Assembly (NCBI GenBank): GCA_009792885.1
Contig: WMCF01000025.1
Location: 12,268,327-12,332,326 of the forward strand
Origin: Eremophila alpestris peregrina
Taxonomy: Eukaryota > Chordata > Aves > Passeriformes > Alaudidae
DNA: 64,000 nt
Direction of reading: 5' to 3'
Below are positions 11,699-25,288 of this stretch, in pieces. Made by a program: the position numbers and the translations under genes. Every line of letters begins with the position of its first letter. Position 1 is the stretch's first letter. Below the pieces are notes generated by a model, which saw only the letters and a program-made list of their open reading frames with translations, did no database searches and had not been told where the DNA came from.

Positions 11699-14600
11699 TC
11701 CATACAAATTTTTTCCTCAAAAGCCCTGTCATTTTGCCAGATGTTAGCCTTTGGAAATTTTTATTGCTGACTAAAAATGCCTGAATTTTATTTTTGTGTG
11801 TTGGAGGACCTTTTTCATTTTGCAAATAAAATAGCAGAAGTAGGTCAGGGAGCAGATGCTCTGACTGTGTAGACTTTAATGGTGCCCTAGACAACTAGCA
11901 GTTCAAATGTCTAAGATCCTGTCCACAAATGTGATGACTTAAATGCTTCCTGTCATGCTCAGTTTCATTAGCCAGCAAAACAAAACTTCCAATAAGCACT
12001 TATATGTCCCTCATTTTTGACAGAAGATGTTTTTTCTTCAGTGTTTCCTTATTTCTTTATTCAGATAAATGTATTAAAGGTAAATTTTGTAATTTTAGAG
12101 TTTTGATTGGTCCTCTTGATACATCTAATTAAGGAGCTTTTCTTAGTAAGCTTGAAATTACATAAATTATCTGTTTAAACACTGTTGTCACGTGAGGAAT
12201 TTGGTGTTTGGCTACTGAAATTTATAATTTTTAGGAGAGTAAAAGTCTTTTGCTAATTCATAGCTTCTGGTTCACTCAACATTTTAAACAATGGCGTAAT
12301 TTTTGATGATGTCTTGGTCAGTCAATTATGTTTCATTTCAATTTTGAAATAAGAAATTTTGAAACTGACTGTCAAGGCAATTATATTAGAAAAAATTTAG
12401 CTAGAGGTAATTATAACATGAGATTGGTTATCCAGGAAATTATTAACTAACTACATCAACTTTTGGGAAAATGTTGCATTTTTTTTCCATAATCTAGAAA
12501 TGAATTTTCTTCACTCTTTATGCCCTGTTTATGATGTGCACTATCATCCATTAATCTTCATGCAAGTAATCAATTATTGTATCATGGTCGAACACTGCTT
12601 CTTCCTGCACTACCTGTTTCATTTGTTTCAGTCTTTGACATTAATATGTTTACAATTGTTCATTTGCATAGGAGGTTACTTGTTGGTAACAACTAAACAA
12701 GGGAGATTTTTTTATATAGCATGAAAAGACATGTGATGGCATAAGTTTGTAAGAGCTAGATAGAACCAGTTTGTTTGTTTTCATTCCAACCTTTAAGTGA
12801 TCTAAATGTGGTGTGTTATGGCAATGGTGATACATAGCACTGAATTTGTGTGTTGATGGCTTCAACCTCCTAGTTTTAGGTGCTGTTAAGAAGGAAATTG
12901 TAAACATTTTTCCATCCAAGATTTGCTTTGGTTTTAACGTGTGTTCTTCCCCCACATAAACCTTGGCAGTCTGTGAAATACCAGCTGAGATGTATCCATC
13001 TGTTTTTTTGAAAATAAAACCTAAATGAAACTGATTATGTTTATGATTTAATGAATCTCTGGAAATAAGCTACACAGTCATATGAAATTAGAATACTCAA
13101 ACTGTTTAAAAACATCCAGAGATTTAGTAATAAGCACTTTCAATTTGAAAAGATCAATTAGGTCAGTGGAACTCAGACACTGAGATGTGACATATCTGAG
13201 AAGCCCAGTAACCCCTAAACTCTCCAAACCTGACTAGACAAAAAAGCACGCACTGAGGTTAATCAAGAGGTCTGTTACATCCACCTACCTTACATATGAT
13301 TTCTTAGAAATGTAAACTCCTCCTGAAAAAATATGTGATTTGGGAAAACTTGCTTTTGAGGCAGAAACTGCCTGTGATTAATATTTCGACTGCACTAATT
13401 GATTTGACAGGACATCTGATTTATATGTAATTCTGTTCAAAGACTATTGAAAGATGGAATACTGAACACATAGGTTTGTGATGTGGGCCACCACTTGTAA
13501 AATCCCTTTCCCTGGCAGATTTATTTTGTGCTAGCTGCGTGAATTTTTGTTAGTAAAAAACATGAACTATTATGCTGTTCTCACCTGAGGTTTGGAACAA
13601 AGCTTTGCTGTGAAGTGGCAACTGACTTAAAAAGTCTAGAACTTTTTAGTATAGAGCTGTATAGAACAATGATTTTGTCTGTCTGGAGATGTGGAAAATA
13701 TTGACACCAGGGATGAGAATTACAATACATGAAGATGAGGCAAGTCAGTTTATTGTCAGAATTTATAATTCCTCTTTTGAGGAGAGGAACATTACTCACT
13801 TCAAAATACCTGTACCTTTTTTTTTTTTAACTCAGTAGATGATTGATTTAGATGGGTATGCTGCAATGATGTGACTAAATGCTATCAGGAGTATAAAGTG
13901 GAATCACTGGTAAGAGGAATTTGATAGACGGAGATCACTGACATCTCATGGTTGACTAAGTAAATTAATTAATTTTTTTTACATAAATACAGTCTTGCTG
14001 ATATGTTTAATGGTTCCTTCTTGGTAAATGTGTGAAATCTGACAGAAATTAACAATTGATTTCTATTCATTCCTTTTTCCCCTAGACAGCCTTCAAAAAG
14101 AAATGTTATTGCTCTGTGATTTAGACTACCTTTATGTGTTGACTTTTATTTCAAATTTTGTTGTTAGTATCTGTGAAAACTTAAAGCTACCAGGAAGCAC
14201 TATGTATCATTTGCCTAAAATTCAAATTTGTGAGTCATGCATGATTTTGACTGATTTTTGGAAGCAGAAGTCCTCTATCTAGCACAAAGGATGAAGTGCA
14301 CTTCATCATTCACTCACTATGCAGGCATGTAAAGAATTTCACATATGCAAATCTACCAGTTCACAGAAAGCATAAAGAAAATATTTTATGCGTGAAAAAG
14401 ATCCTTCATGAGAATTATGTCTCCTTTGTTGAGGTTGATTTTATTTGAGGGAACTGTGGAATGGGAACAAGTTGACAAACTTCCTTTTCACTGTTTGGTA
14501 CAGCTGACCCAGAAGGTCCCAGAAGCCACAGTCCAGGAAGGTTTCCTGGCAGTTTGACCATCTTTCTGCTTTTCAGACTTTTGGCTTCTAGAGCCTTTGC

Positions 14601-16535
14601 CAAATAATTTTTCTGAAAACCAGGATATGCCACATGGTAGATACTAAGGTTTATTTGTAATTAAAGAGTTTGAAAAATAAAAATCCTATTTTGCTGTTTG
14701 TCTTGTTTAAATTTCAGGATTTTTTAACTATTAAAATTCTGAAATAAAATAGTGGTAGGGATGCATTACTCACTTCTACTATGAACTAGCTTGCTTATGT
14801 CAATGAGTATAGCATTTTTTTCAAGGAAAAACATGTATCTATCTCAGCTAATGTACTGTAGGATGTAAAATTCTTGGAATAAAAGGGTAACGATATTTAA
14901 CGCATGCAGCTTGTGGCAAAGACTACACAGGACAAAAATGCTTTCTTGACATAGAAAGAAAGCTGTAGACTACCAGCTTTCACTGGAATATTGCCCTTCA
15001 CTAAGTAATATTCCTAAAATAACATCTTTTCCTTTTGTACAAAGCAGTGAAAATCTTCCACGTCTAATATGAAAAAAAAATGTAGACACTTAATTGCAGG
15101 TCACACAAATAGTGATCTAATTGTTTTTTATTTTACTTTTAATTTTCTTTGGATGCTTACCAGGGAAGCTGGGCCCTGGAGCTGGCAAAGTAAGGAATGT
15201 TTTTTTTTCTCCCCTGATCTTGCATCTCAAAATGCAATAAGCCAGGGGAAATGAGGGTTCATAAATGGAAAAAAATAAGACAGGACCGTGTTGACAGTAC
15301 CATGTGGTTGTTTAGTAAGGCATGGCCATATCTGAGTTACTTTAATTTTACTTTGGTAGTTTGAGGCTTTTGAGGAATTAGAAAGCATGAACTTTATATG
15401 AACTATGGTTTTCTGGGTGCCTGATGGCTGAGCTGCAAGGCTCTCAAGCTGCATGTAATTGAAAAGACAACATATATTGGTGTGTCAGGAAACATCACTT
15501 ACATCTTTTTATGCTGCATTTAGGTCTTATGGAAACTTAACAACAGACACTCCCTCAGGTCTAGAATAGCCATTATGAATGGACTCCTACAAACGAGCAA
15601 ACAAATACTGACTTTAAAAAAATTATCCTCTGGAAAATAAATTTTGGTAAAGGCAGTGGAAAAGTAGAACGTTAGGGTTTTATAATGTTTAGCACAGCAT
15701 GTTTTCAATGACAACTAGTCCTTGACTTTGTGTTCAATACTTGAAGTGAGGGGTGAAGACTGGGGTAAATGACTCTTATTCTTTAGTCACTCTTTAATTA
15801 CCATAGCTACCTGAGTGAGGAAGAACAACATGCTTGAATTTCTAAGTATATAATTCTGACCTGCAAAACATTTCCTAACAGATAGTGCTTAACAGGACAC
15901 ACAAAACTGCAGAGCTGCTCTTCTAAGGTCCAAAAGGTGAAAGAGTAACTTCTGCCTCCGTGTTTTTTTAAATACAGTAAATCTTTAACTCTTTGTGTTT
16001 CAGAATTAGACATCTGTGAAGTAGGTTCTTCAGTAGATTTCACAAAGGTTAAAGACAGCACAGGTCTGTGAGTGGTCTGAAAATTGCAGGATTAACAGGC
16101 TGTAAAAGGGTCTGACTTTCTTTTGCTAAGGTTGATGAATTTGGAATGCTTAGAGCATTTCTCAAGCCTGTCTTAAACATTTTTACAGTCAGAAGATAAG
16201 TGATATTGAGGCTGTTTTCTTACTGACAGTTCCTCAGTAAAATTAAAAAAAAAAAAAAGACAAGCTTCTGCAGCAACAGAAGAAAGGGCTGAACACTATT
16301 TTTCTTGGGGAGGTACAGCTCAGTTTCTCACAAGAACGAAATTGAATTTGCCTTAATCTAGTCAGCTGATTTTTCTGGACAGGTTTCTGGAGTGTAAGAC
16401 AGGGCCTCAAACCTGGGTTGATTGGTTTGTGCAAAAAGAAGTTTGCAATTAAATACTTTCATCTTTTACGGAGGATCTTCCAGGAAATGGCAAAACAGTA
16501 TCCTATTGGTGTTTGCTCTTTTATGGACAGTCATT

Positions 16536-16628
16536 AAAAAAAACAAAAAAACCCCAAACCATAACAAAATAAAACAAAACAAAACCCCCAAAATCCACAA
16601 ACAAGCACACACACAAACAAACAAAAAA
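16536..16628 (+). repeat. A/C-rich tract with CAAAA and CACA units
   Basis: About 93 bases consist almost entirely of A and C, starting with an A run, passing through CAAAA repeats and ending in CA and CAAA repeats. Only a few T and G bases interrupt it. Confidence 0.85.
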
Positions 16629-19600
16629 GCAGCTATCCCAGGAGATAAATATTCAGGAGAATATTTTGAATTATTGATGTTGCATCTTCATAAATGAAAA
16701 CCCTCTAACAATTAATTGAAGCTTAAGTTCGTACTGAGGCAGCATTCATTGTCCTGGTACCTCAATGATACTTGCAGAGAGCCATCTGGAGCTCCTTAAC
16801 TGGAATTAGAAATGTTGTGAAGCAGGAACACTAAAGAAATTTCTGCCACCAAACAACTTGTGAGCAGAAGATGATACCATAAAAATATTACCTCTCTGCC
16901 TTGCCTGCCACTTTCATTTCTGGACTGAGCAACAATCAAAAAGAAGTTACTGTAAAAAGGATATATCTGATTAATGTTTTCAGAATTGCATCACTATCTT
17001 ACCTGAAAGTGACTTATTTCTGGGTGAGGTAAACTCTTCTTTTTTCAAATAAAGCACTAAATCCCTAAATCTTAATTTCTTCTCTGTCCCCATTTTTTTT
17101 TTTTATGTGCAGAAGTATTTCATAACCCACAAGCTCTTTATTTGTCTCTGTATTTTCATTACTTATTTGTTCTGCTAAACTACGGTATGTGCAACAGAGA
17201 ATTTGTTCAAACTTTCCAAACTCCAAGAGATCCCACAGCTGAATAGTGGGGAATATTTTTTTATCTCTGTGGAGAAGAGTGGTTTAGAAATAGCTTCATC
17301 AGCTGTATCCATTTCATGCAGAGCTACAGGAGCTGGTTGTCAGCAGGGAACAAAACCAGACCATACCAGTTTTCAGTTTCCTTAACTCATAAGCGCTGCA
17401 GGAAGTCAGGTCTTGTGGTGTTACTTGAGGTCTATATGGAAACAACAAGAAAATGGTTGCCATAAAGCAAAAAAAAAAGGAGAAAAACAGAACTCTTTGC
17501 AAGTGAGCAGTAACTCACTGTGCAAACCTACTGAGCTGCATAAATAACAGTCTGCTTTATAAGTAATTTTTGTTCATTTTGATTGTCAATAATAAATGAG
17601 TGGTAAACATCACATATGACAGTTTTTTCTTAATACTCTATAGTACTAAGACAGTTTTTTGCTTACTAATTTGGAGAAAGTAACACTGGAATTCAGAATG
17701 TTTTCAAAACAGCAGTGGAGGAGATCTCAAGAGTCTATTTATGAGCCTGAAACAGCTGCATTGCCAGGTAAAATAAACTCAGAATTTTTTATTTTGTGAA
17801 GTGCCAGATGCTTTTCTAAAGCTGTAGAAATAGGATACACATTGTGGTTTTCCAGAATATCAAGAGCTATCTAGTGATTTATTTAATTTTTAGCTTTGCA
17901 ATGAAACTTAACACTGATTGACTTTATTGTAATGCTGGGATAGTATTATTGTTACAGAGGATTGCAATGACCTTAAATTTACGAAAATTTGGAAGGTAAA
18001 GGGAAAATAAGATTCAACTTTATTACAGGTTTATTGAGTGTAGGTCATGCCAACATAAGTGGTAGGGGGAGTAGGAAATAAAGCGAGTACTCTAATCAAC
18101 TGATGTGAGTAACACTCCATGAGACATCATAAAAATGGAAAAGAAATAGAAAAGGTCACCAACACTTTTTTTGAAGGAAGAAGTTCATTGGTGTCAAGTT
18201 GCTGGCAGATTTTAAATGCCCCCTTCTCATATTCACTTTGTTATTTACTTTGCACATTATGAAATTTGTTAGTGTATAATGTGTCTCAGGTGAATTCCAG
18301 GACTGTAACAGAAGTTCAGTGGTGCTTGGTGGTAGAGAAGACACAGACAGCTGAGCTGTAGTAAGTGCAGTGATGGCTGTGGGCAGAAATTGGAAGATTG
18401 AAGAGCTCATCTCATAACAGAGTGGCATGGTCAGCTCAAGCCAGTGCTTTATTGTCTTTATGGGAGAATAAGTCTTCTGTAAAAAAGCAATCCTCAGAAA
18501 ACTGGAATAAATGGGACAGGAAGAGGGAGGGGCAGAAAGAATTATTACTGATCAATGCAATACTTTGTGAAAACAGCATTTTAGAATTTCTGAATACATG
18601 TGGGACTTTTGTAATAGTGCCAAGAATTAAAAAAGCAGTTTACAATGTGACACACATATTTGGGGAATTTAGTGACATGGGACAATTTTGAAATATTTTT
18701 TGATAGCTCTGTAATCCATTGTTTGACTATAAAACATACATTAGAAGTACCTAAACCATTTGACATTAGGAAGGAACATGTTTATACTTTTTTCCCCTTA
18801 TCTATCAAGATAGGTATGTAGCCAAAAAATTTAGTAATTTAGGTAACAGAACATGTGCATGAATCATACAGAAAACTAACTGATTTCTAAAATGCTTTTA
18901 TTTTTAATGTATTTATTTTATTTACTTAATCAATCCATGAAATGAGGAAAGAAAAGTGTAGATGTATCCCACAGCAAGCCCAGCCACAAGTTTGCTTCTA
19001 GCAATCTTTGAGAAGTTGTCAAGGATGCTTTAAAAAGTTCTTAGAGCAATATGCAAAATTATGGCACTGAAACAATGAGTAGCTTCTCTGGTCTTTTAAC
19101 ACATAACTACAGCTGAAAACCTTACTAATTTCCCAGATTAATATTTCAGAACATTTAACAAATTTATTGGCAAAAAAATGTAGCTTAAAATTTTATTCTT
19201 GAGTTAAAATTGCCAATATGCAATTTATTTAGATGTTGGGAAATAACTAATCTGAATGTGCAGTGGGGTATTTGTGTTTATCTTTCCCTATTAATTCTAT
19301 TATTAATGAAGGCTTTGAGTGCTGGGTGGGAGATGGCCTTTTTTTACTGTTTGTATAAACTGTGGTATTTTCTGACATTTGCAGCAACTGCATACTAGTA
19401 AACTGTCTGAGAAAGATGACTTTTGATCTTGTCATTTCTAAAGTTCATGCTCAAGTTTATATGGTCATGCTCTCAGAGTCATTCGGGGGAGTAACATCTG
19501 CGTTCTAACTGCATACAATATGAATTGTCCATGATGGGTACTGTAACTATTCCTGGAATATGCTTTAACTTGTTCTGTATAGTGAAAAAAAAGCATCTTT

Positions 19601-19751
19601 TGAAAGAATAGACTTACCTGACTTTGGGAAAGGAAGGCAGGAAAGAATGAGAAAGAAATAATAGAGTAAATAAAGATGAACAAGGAGCATTTTCCTTTTC
19701 TGTAATGTTCCTCAAAATAACCCTAAACTACGGTCTAACTAATATCCCCTT

Positions 19752-19799
19752 AAAAAAAAAAACAAAAACCAAAACCCCAAACCCCCAAAAACAAACACA
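19752..19799 (+). repeat. Pure A/C tract
   Basis: Forty-eight consecutive bases contain only A and C, including an 11-base A run and two short C runs. No G or T interrupts it. Confidence 0.9.
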
Positions 19800-21042
19800 T
19801 AAAATTTTGACTTTCACTTTTCGTATTGGTTATATTTCACAATTCATCTAATAATTAACAGTTTTGATTATAATCCTGCATTTAATGGAAGGTTTTTCAA
19901 ACAGCTTTTTCACAGAAAGGTTTTCACTCTCAATAATAACAATGATTTAAGAAAAAAATCTACCCCATCCAGCTAAACAGAAAATGACTAAGAGTGGTTG
20001 TGCTATTATACTCTGAGGTATAAACTTTAAATGAAATAAGGAGCTATTTTAGCAGTAACATCCAGCTAGAAGACAGGTATTTCTTCTTCTTTATCAATTG
20101 ATATAATATTATACTATTTTCTTAGTTTTGGTTAGAACATGTTTGTTTTGGAGATTTGCCTTAATATGAGAAATTGAGCCTCATATATAATAATTAATCT
20201 TCATAGATGTTAATTTCTATTTCAAAATGGGACTGTTGACTCTAAGGCAGGATTCATTTAAAGTTTTGTTAAGTGGATCCATAGTGATACCAAATACAAA
20301 CAGCTCATTATTTGTCAGCAGATTAACAAAGTTGAAGCAGACTTTGAAACTGCTCAACTGAATTAATATTCTCTTATAAAGTTATATTATTTCAAGACTA
20401 ATAACTTCAATATAATTGTGGTTTTTTATTGTAATCTCATTTGATTATGAACAAATTTTGCTATTTAATTTGGAATTATTGTTCCATTCTTGAAATGCTA
20501 GCAAATTAGCCTAAGCTCTGACTGGTTTCTGTGTTTCAGCTCCCATCTCTAAAGTACGGTGCTACAATTTACTTAGAAGGGTCAAAGTAAATTATAATAT
20601 GAAAAGCAACTCTTACTGAGTTTTCTAAGTACATCTGCAGTAAAAATAAGACCTAAACTATACACAACTGGTGCACGTCCATATTGAGGAGAATGTGCCA
20701 AAGCATTTGTGTCGATTAAACAACAAATTGTAATAACTAATAAAATACGGATTTTTATGATTCAGCAAGATTGATGTGTCTTGTAACCAGTGTTGTTTTA
20801 ATGTAGGAGAACACAAAAATGCACTCATTTCTTCTCCAAGTTCACACAGTTGTGAACTTGCTGGTTCATTGGTTGTTGAAATAAAAATTCTGTGTGGGAG
20901 ACTGTCTAAACTAATATATCCACTGAAGACTTGCTATATTAATAGTATTTCCCATGGCTATGCTAGCACAGCAGAAAATAAGACAGTAGCATTTTCTCAA
21001 AGTCTCTCATACTTTGAAAAACTTTGAACCAATTTACTTTAA

Positions 21043-21057
21043 AACAACAACAACAAC
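21043..21057 (+). repeat. (AAC)5 microsatellite
   Basis: Five perfect AAC units lie shortly upstream of the solo LTR. Confidence 0.9.
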
Positions 21058-21135
21058 AAATCTAAAAATCTATTAATTTTAAAATAATAGAACACCATGA
21101 ATTGTTTTTGTCCATAGAGGACTAAGAAGTACAAG

Positions 21136-21544
21136 TGTCCGGGTTCCAGACACACAGGGTTAATTTTTGCAGTAGCCAGGATGCCCAGGACCCAGATAAT
21201 TCTGTACCACCTCATGGTCATTTTTCAGGGATGGGGAAAGATCTCCCTTCCTGGTCACAGAGCATGGCAGCACAGTTGGGTATGATCAGGCGTTTCTCTG
21301 TGGGGAGTGCTATCGAGTGAATCATTCACCTCTTGTACACTTCGATATTAATATTGTCACTGCTGCTGTTTGTTTTCCTATCTCATTGCTGTTTCCAGTA
21401 GATTGTTCTCATCTCAACCTCTGAGCTTTGCCTTTTGTACCTTTAATTCTTCTCTCTAGCCCCACAAAGGAAAAAAGGAATGGGGAGGGAGAAGTGAGTG
21501 TGTGAGCAGTGCATGGTTTGGAGTGCTTCAGTGGAAACACTACA
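21136..21544 (+). mobile_element. Solo LTR of an avian endogenous retrovirus
   Basis: The segment begins TGTCCGGGTT, followed by AGGGTTAATTTTTGCAGTAG, and ends in ...CACTACA, giving TG...CA termini. The order of landmarks matches an LTR common in songbird and other bird genomes: an opening GTTAATTTT block, a central GTGAATNATT block, a C/T-rich block with TCTCATCTCAACC, and a terminal AGTGAGTGTGTGAGCAG block. At about 409 bp it is shorter than the copies I recall, so an internal part has probably been lost. No retroviral gene sequence flanks it on either side, so it is a solo LTR left by recombination. No clear target-site duplication is visible. Family assignment rests on memory of the consensus. 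Confidence 0.75.
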
Positions 21545-21659
21545 TTGGGAAATACCATTCCTAAACCACAGCATCAAGTTGCATATACATTTAGATACTG
21601 CTTTGAGTGAGGTTCTTTTTGTTGGTTTCCAAATGTTGTCTGAGGCTTTTTTCATTTTT

Positions 21660-21780
21660 TAGTTGGTTGGTTGGTTGGGTTGGGTTTTTGTTTGGGTTTT
21701 TTTGGTCCTTGATTAGTTTTCGGTTTTGCTTGTTTGGTTTTTTGTTTGTTTGGTTGGTTTTTTGTTTGTTTGTTTTTTTG
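21660..21780 (-). repeat. G/T-rich (TTGG, TTTG) low-complexity tract
   Basis: About 120 bases are dominated by GGTT and GTTT words, opening with a run of TTGG units. It is the mirror-orientation counterpart of the A/C tracts. The 70-codon Phe/Trp/Leu/Gly-rich frame across it is only a translation of this simple sequence. Confidence 0.85.
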
Positions 21781-22191
21781 ATTTGGGAGGAGTTGTTGGG
21801 ATTTTTTTTGCATTTTTAGCTAGAAGAAGGGGTGACATGACTGGATTTTCATGAAATCTGCCATCCATGGTGTATTCCTAGGACATTTAAATTAGGTTTA
21901 GATAAATTCTAAAAGCTTTGACCTAGATAAATCTCTTTCAATTGCGCTATAACAACCCTCAGCAAAGAAGATGAACTGAATCCCTGCAGAACTTCCAGCC
22001 TGATTTCTAGTGATTGCCAGATGAAGGGAATAGTCAAAGAGAATGGCAAGATTGCTTTATCCTTCAGAAAGGCCTGCCATATAGATATTAAGAGAATTGC
22101 AGCTTCTGAAACCTTCTTGGAAGAAAAAATATCTTTAAGATCCAGAAATCTCAGCTCCCATTGACATTAAATTTTGGACGCTCATGTTTTA

Positions 22192-22262
22192 CAGAATCAC
22201 AGAAAATCAATTAGGGTTGGTAAAGACCTCTGAGATCATTGAATCCAATTTTTTCAATCATT
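22192..22262 (-). mobile_element. CR1 3'-end fragment
   Basis: The sequence starts CAGAATCACAGAAAATCAAT and continues AGGGTTGGTAAAGACCTCTG and GATCATTGAATCCAA. This is the reverse complement of the CR1 3' terminus (consensus order: AGAATCATAGAAT, GGTTGGAAGGGACCT, GATCATCTAGTCCAA). Only about 70 bp remain, the usual fate of strongly 5'-truncated CR1 insertions. Confidence 0.85.
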
Positions 22263-24720
22263 CAGTGAAATTCAGAATGCAGTAAAAAGACAGACATAAC
22301 ACTTTTCAGAAATGTTACTGTCCACACTTACTGTTTTTTCATTATTTATTTTTCTTCCAATAGAATAAATCCTAAAATATTCCCCCCACAACTCTTGCTA
22401 AACAACAGAGAAGTTTGTGGTTATCAGGTAGCTGCTCTTGTGAACTTAACAAAGAATTGCTGAAATTGCAATCTTTTCTTTAAAAGAAAAATCTACTGGG
22501 GTTTTTTATGTAAGTCATACAATGAGAGCAAGAAATTCAGTGGTCTGGGAGGCATTGGCCTCAATGAGTGTTTTCCTTTTTGTGAGTTGTAGCACACTGC
22601 AGCTGCTCAGAACTTGCCATACAGGTTTTAAAGGAAATCACGTAACTGAAGGCAGGTTACCAGCTGTGTTAGATTTTAGATTTATTTGGAATGCAAGTTC
22701 CCTACTGAACATTATGGAGCTAAAAATTCTAAGCTTCTCTTCCTCATCATCCAGGGAAAAGATTGAACTATCATTTATCAAAAGTATTCTTTTAACTGCT
22801 TGATATATATGGACCACTTGATTGATAACTATTCAAGGTATTCTACCTGCCTTTTCACCTTCACTTTATACTTAAACAGAACTTTTATTTAATTCATTAC
22901 ATTGCTCCATGGGAAACCGAAGGAAGGGAAACTGCCTATACTGATAGGTGAAAGCACTTATGTGCTATAAAATGTAGGCAGAAAAGAAGTCTCTCCTGCA
23001 CAGAATAATGTGCTAGGTTTTGGAACAATCAATCTTCTGCTGCAAGGTTTGGGGCACAGTTTGCTTGTTGTTTAACCTTCTGATGTTGCCAGAATGAGAA
23101 TATGCAACTGTTTAAATCAAAAGTAACCATGGCTTCAATAGTCCTTGGTAATGTTTGCACCAGAAGTTTCAGTCAAGTCAGAATTTAAGGTCATTATTTG
23201 ACTAGGGAGGTTTTTCTGCCGCGTCTGTCTACTCTCTACAGCAGAGATGAGTGCTGCTGTGTCATGGCAAGCCAGTACAACACTGAAGTCAAAATTCATG
23301 CTGTGGTTTCATTTCCCTGTGTAGAGACTGAACACAGAGAATGGTTTACAACATATTCATTCCCAATATCTCACTGTTCAACTGCATTAAAGTAAATGGA
23401 GATCCACCAGATATGCTAACTGATTTTCATGTGTGTTTGTTTTTAGAAAATACTGTCATATTTTCACTCTTTCTTCCTTTAGTGATGGATCACTAAATGA
23501 TTATAGCATTCCTGAGTTAGCAATTTCATAGATTTCAGAATATTTATTTGACATTTTTATCTCTAGTGGCACCTAGTTCTAATAATATGTTTTTCATCTA
23601 TACAACTAAAAATACAAGAATAACTGTAACCTCCAATAGTACCCCTAATAACAGAATAATGATGCCAACTGTATGTGTTTGAAATTACTTCAGTATTTTG
23701 TACATTGTCTTGCATGACATAATATCAAGTAGAATGAGAGTTTTTTTACTTTTTTGCCAAAATTTTCAGGAGCAAATAAAGAGTATGGCAAAGGAGCTAT
23801 TTTTTCCCCCTAAATGTCTAGAGGATTATGATTTAGACAAATCTCCTAGAGAGAGAGGTTTCTGAAGAAAACAATATTGAGTAGACAATAGTGAAATAGT
23901 ATAAATCTTTGTCTAATGCTGCACTATAATAACAAAGACAAAAACTTTAAATGACGCCCCAAAGTTCTAGTACCTCTCAGAACCTCCTAGTTCTACATTT
24001 ATAGTGTATAGGTTTTCTCTAAGAGATTCAGTATTTGTTGACTACAAACAAGTACTTTTTTTCCTGAAAGTAGATGAAATTTTGTACCAGCAGTGATGAA
24101 TTAAGAGGGGTAGTGAACCTTCAATTTCCTGGCCTTTTTATTATTTTTAAGAATGCAGTGAAATTGTCCAGTGAAACCTAATCTCTTAGGCTGGAATTTA
24201 GGTGACGTAAATCTATCTGAGAAAAAAGTGTCTCAAAATGGCTTTAGTGGTGTTGACAAATACCTGTAAATGTCAAACAGGTCTTCTGATGTGCTTTCAT
24301 TTTCCACATGAATTAGGACTGTGCATTAGTGTTGTTGAAAGTATCTTGTTCTCTTTAGTTTTCAGTATAGCAATGACAAGATAAATGTCAGTAATTGCTA
24401 AATGAATACAATAAATAATAAATAAATGGACAGGGAATTAATGTAGAACTGCTGTATTTCTTAGTAGCCTGTACAATGTGTTTTCTGTTAACTTGTGGAT
24501 GGGGATAGGAGGTGGTTTATTGAAAAGGGAAAAGGTTCACACAATCTCTTCCTGCTCTAGACACAATCCATTGTGTCATAGTGTTGGTTTTCACTGTGGT
24601 TCTGTTGAAAGCAGAGTGTTGGCGTCTGCTGACATAAGCCTTCAGTGAGATAAAATATCTGTGCTATAGACAACTTTCATGCTGTAATAGCTTTTTAAAA
24701 GAGGCATAATGATACATTCT

Positions 24721-25288
24721 TGCAGGTGGCCAGAGTGGAATAAGCCCCGTGCAGATGTATCAAGTTTCTGAGGGTGCCTGCACCTCACAGAGTGGCTTAA
24801 AAATAATTGGTGAGACGGCTTCTTGGGCATGTTTTGCAAAGCAAAAGGTTTAATAAACTTAGAAAATAATAAACAATAAGCGAACAAAATAGAAACCGAG
24901 CAGAGGTACTTACAGTCATCGCACCCTGCTATGACACCCCAAAAAGCTCCGAGAAGGTTTGTTCTCTGCCTTAAATACAGGATGACTTAGGTGGGATTTT
25001 TGGCAAACTGCCCAATAGAGAATGGCTACATTTCTGAAAGACAGGTAAAGAGACCTCTCTGTGTTTCTGTCTTGGCCATGAGCCAATGGCTGCAAAGAGA
25101 GCAGAGAACTTTCTCGGGCTTTTTCTTTTAAGTCTTATGGTAAAGCTGAAATCCTTTTTCCTTATGTGGAAAATACCTGTCTGGTTTAAAGCTGCACTAC
25201 TACAGCATAATACTCTTTAAATGGCTTTTTTAGCAAGACTACCAACAAAAGTTTACACAAGAGGGGTATTACAAACAAAGCTCCCACA
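24721..25288 (-). mobile_element. Putative solo LTR, unclassified family, minus strand
   Basis: Read on the minus strand, this 568-bp stretch has LTR architecture. It opens TGTGGGAGCTTTG and ends ...GGCCACCTGCA, giving TG...CA termini. A TATTTAAGGC TATA-like box lies at about 24968-24976. A variant polyadenylation signal ATTAAA lies about 120 bp downstream (24849-24854). The implied U3 is about 310 bp. A strong splice-donor-like word (GTAAGTAC) sits in the R/U5 part near 24907. The sequence is distinctly GC-richer than its surroundings. No primer-binding site or viral gene follows, so it would be a solo LTR. I do not recognise the family and see no clean target-site duplication, so the exact ends are uncertain. 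Confidence 0.55.

Larger units (their letters stand above)
9995..21135. other. Long AT-rich non-coding stretch
   Basis: About 11 kb with no recognisable mobile element, RNA gene or protein. It contains three A/C-only tracts (entered separately) and an (AAC)5 run at 21043-21057. One short minus-strand splice-bounded open stretch (10144-10226) lies just past the CR1 end and is discussed in the findings. The rest looks like ordinary intron or intergenic sequence. Confidence 0.6.
21545..24720. other. Non-coding sequence with a G/T tract and a small CR1 piece
   Basis: Apart from the G/T-rich tract and the short CR1 fragment entered separately, nothing could be recognised. No protein-like frame is present. 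Confidence 0.6.

Noticed and set aside
16990..17110. Minus-strand open stretch (DLVLYLKKEEFTSPRNK) ending at a strong TTTCAG/GTAAGATAG donor near 17001
   Set aside because: The only possible acceptors follow a run of 12 A bases on the minus strand, with no pyrimidine tract, so splicing in is implausible.
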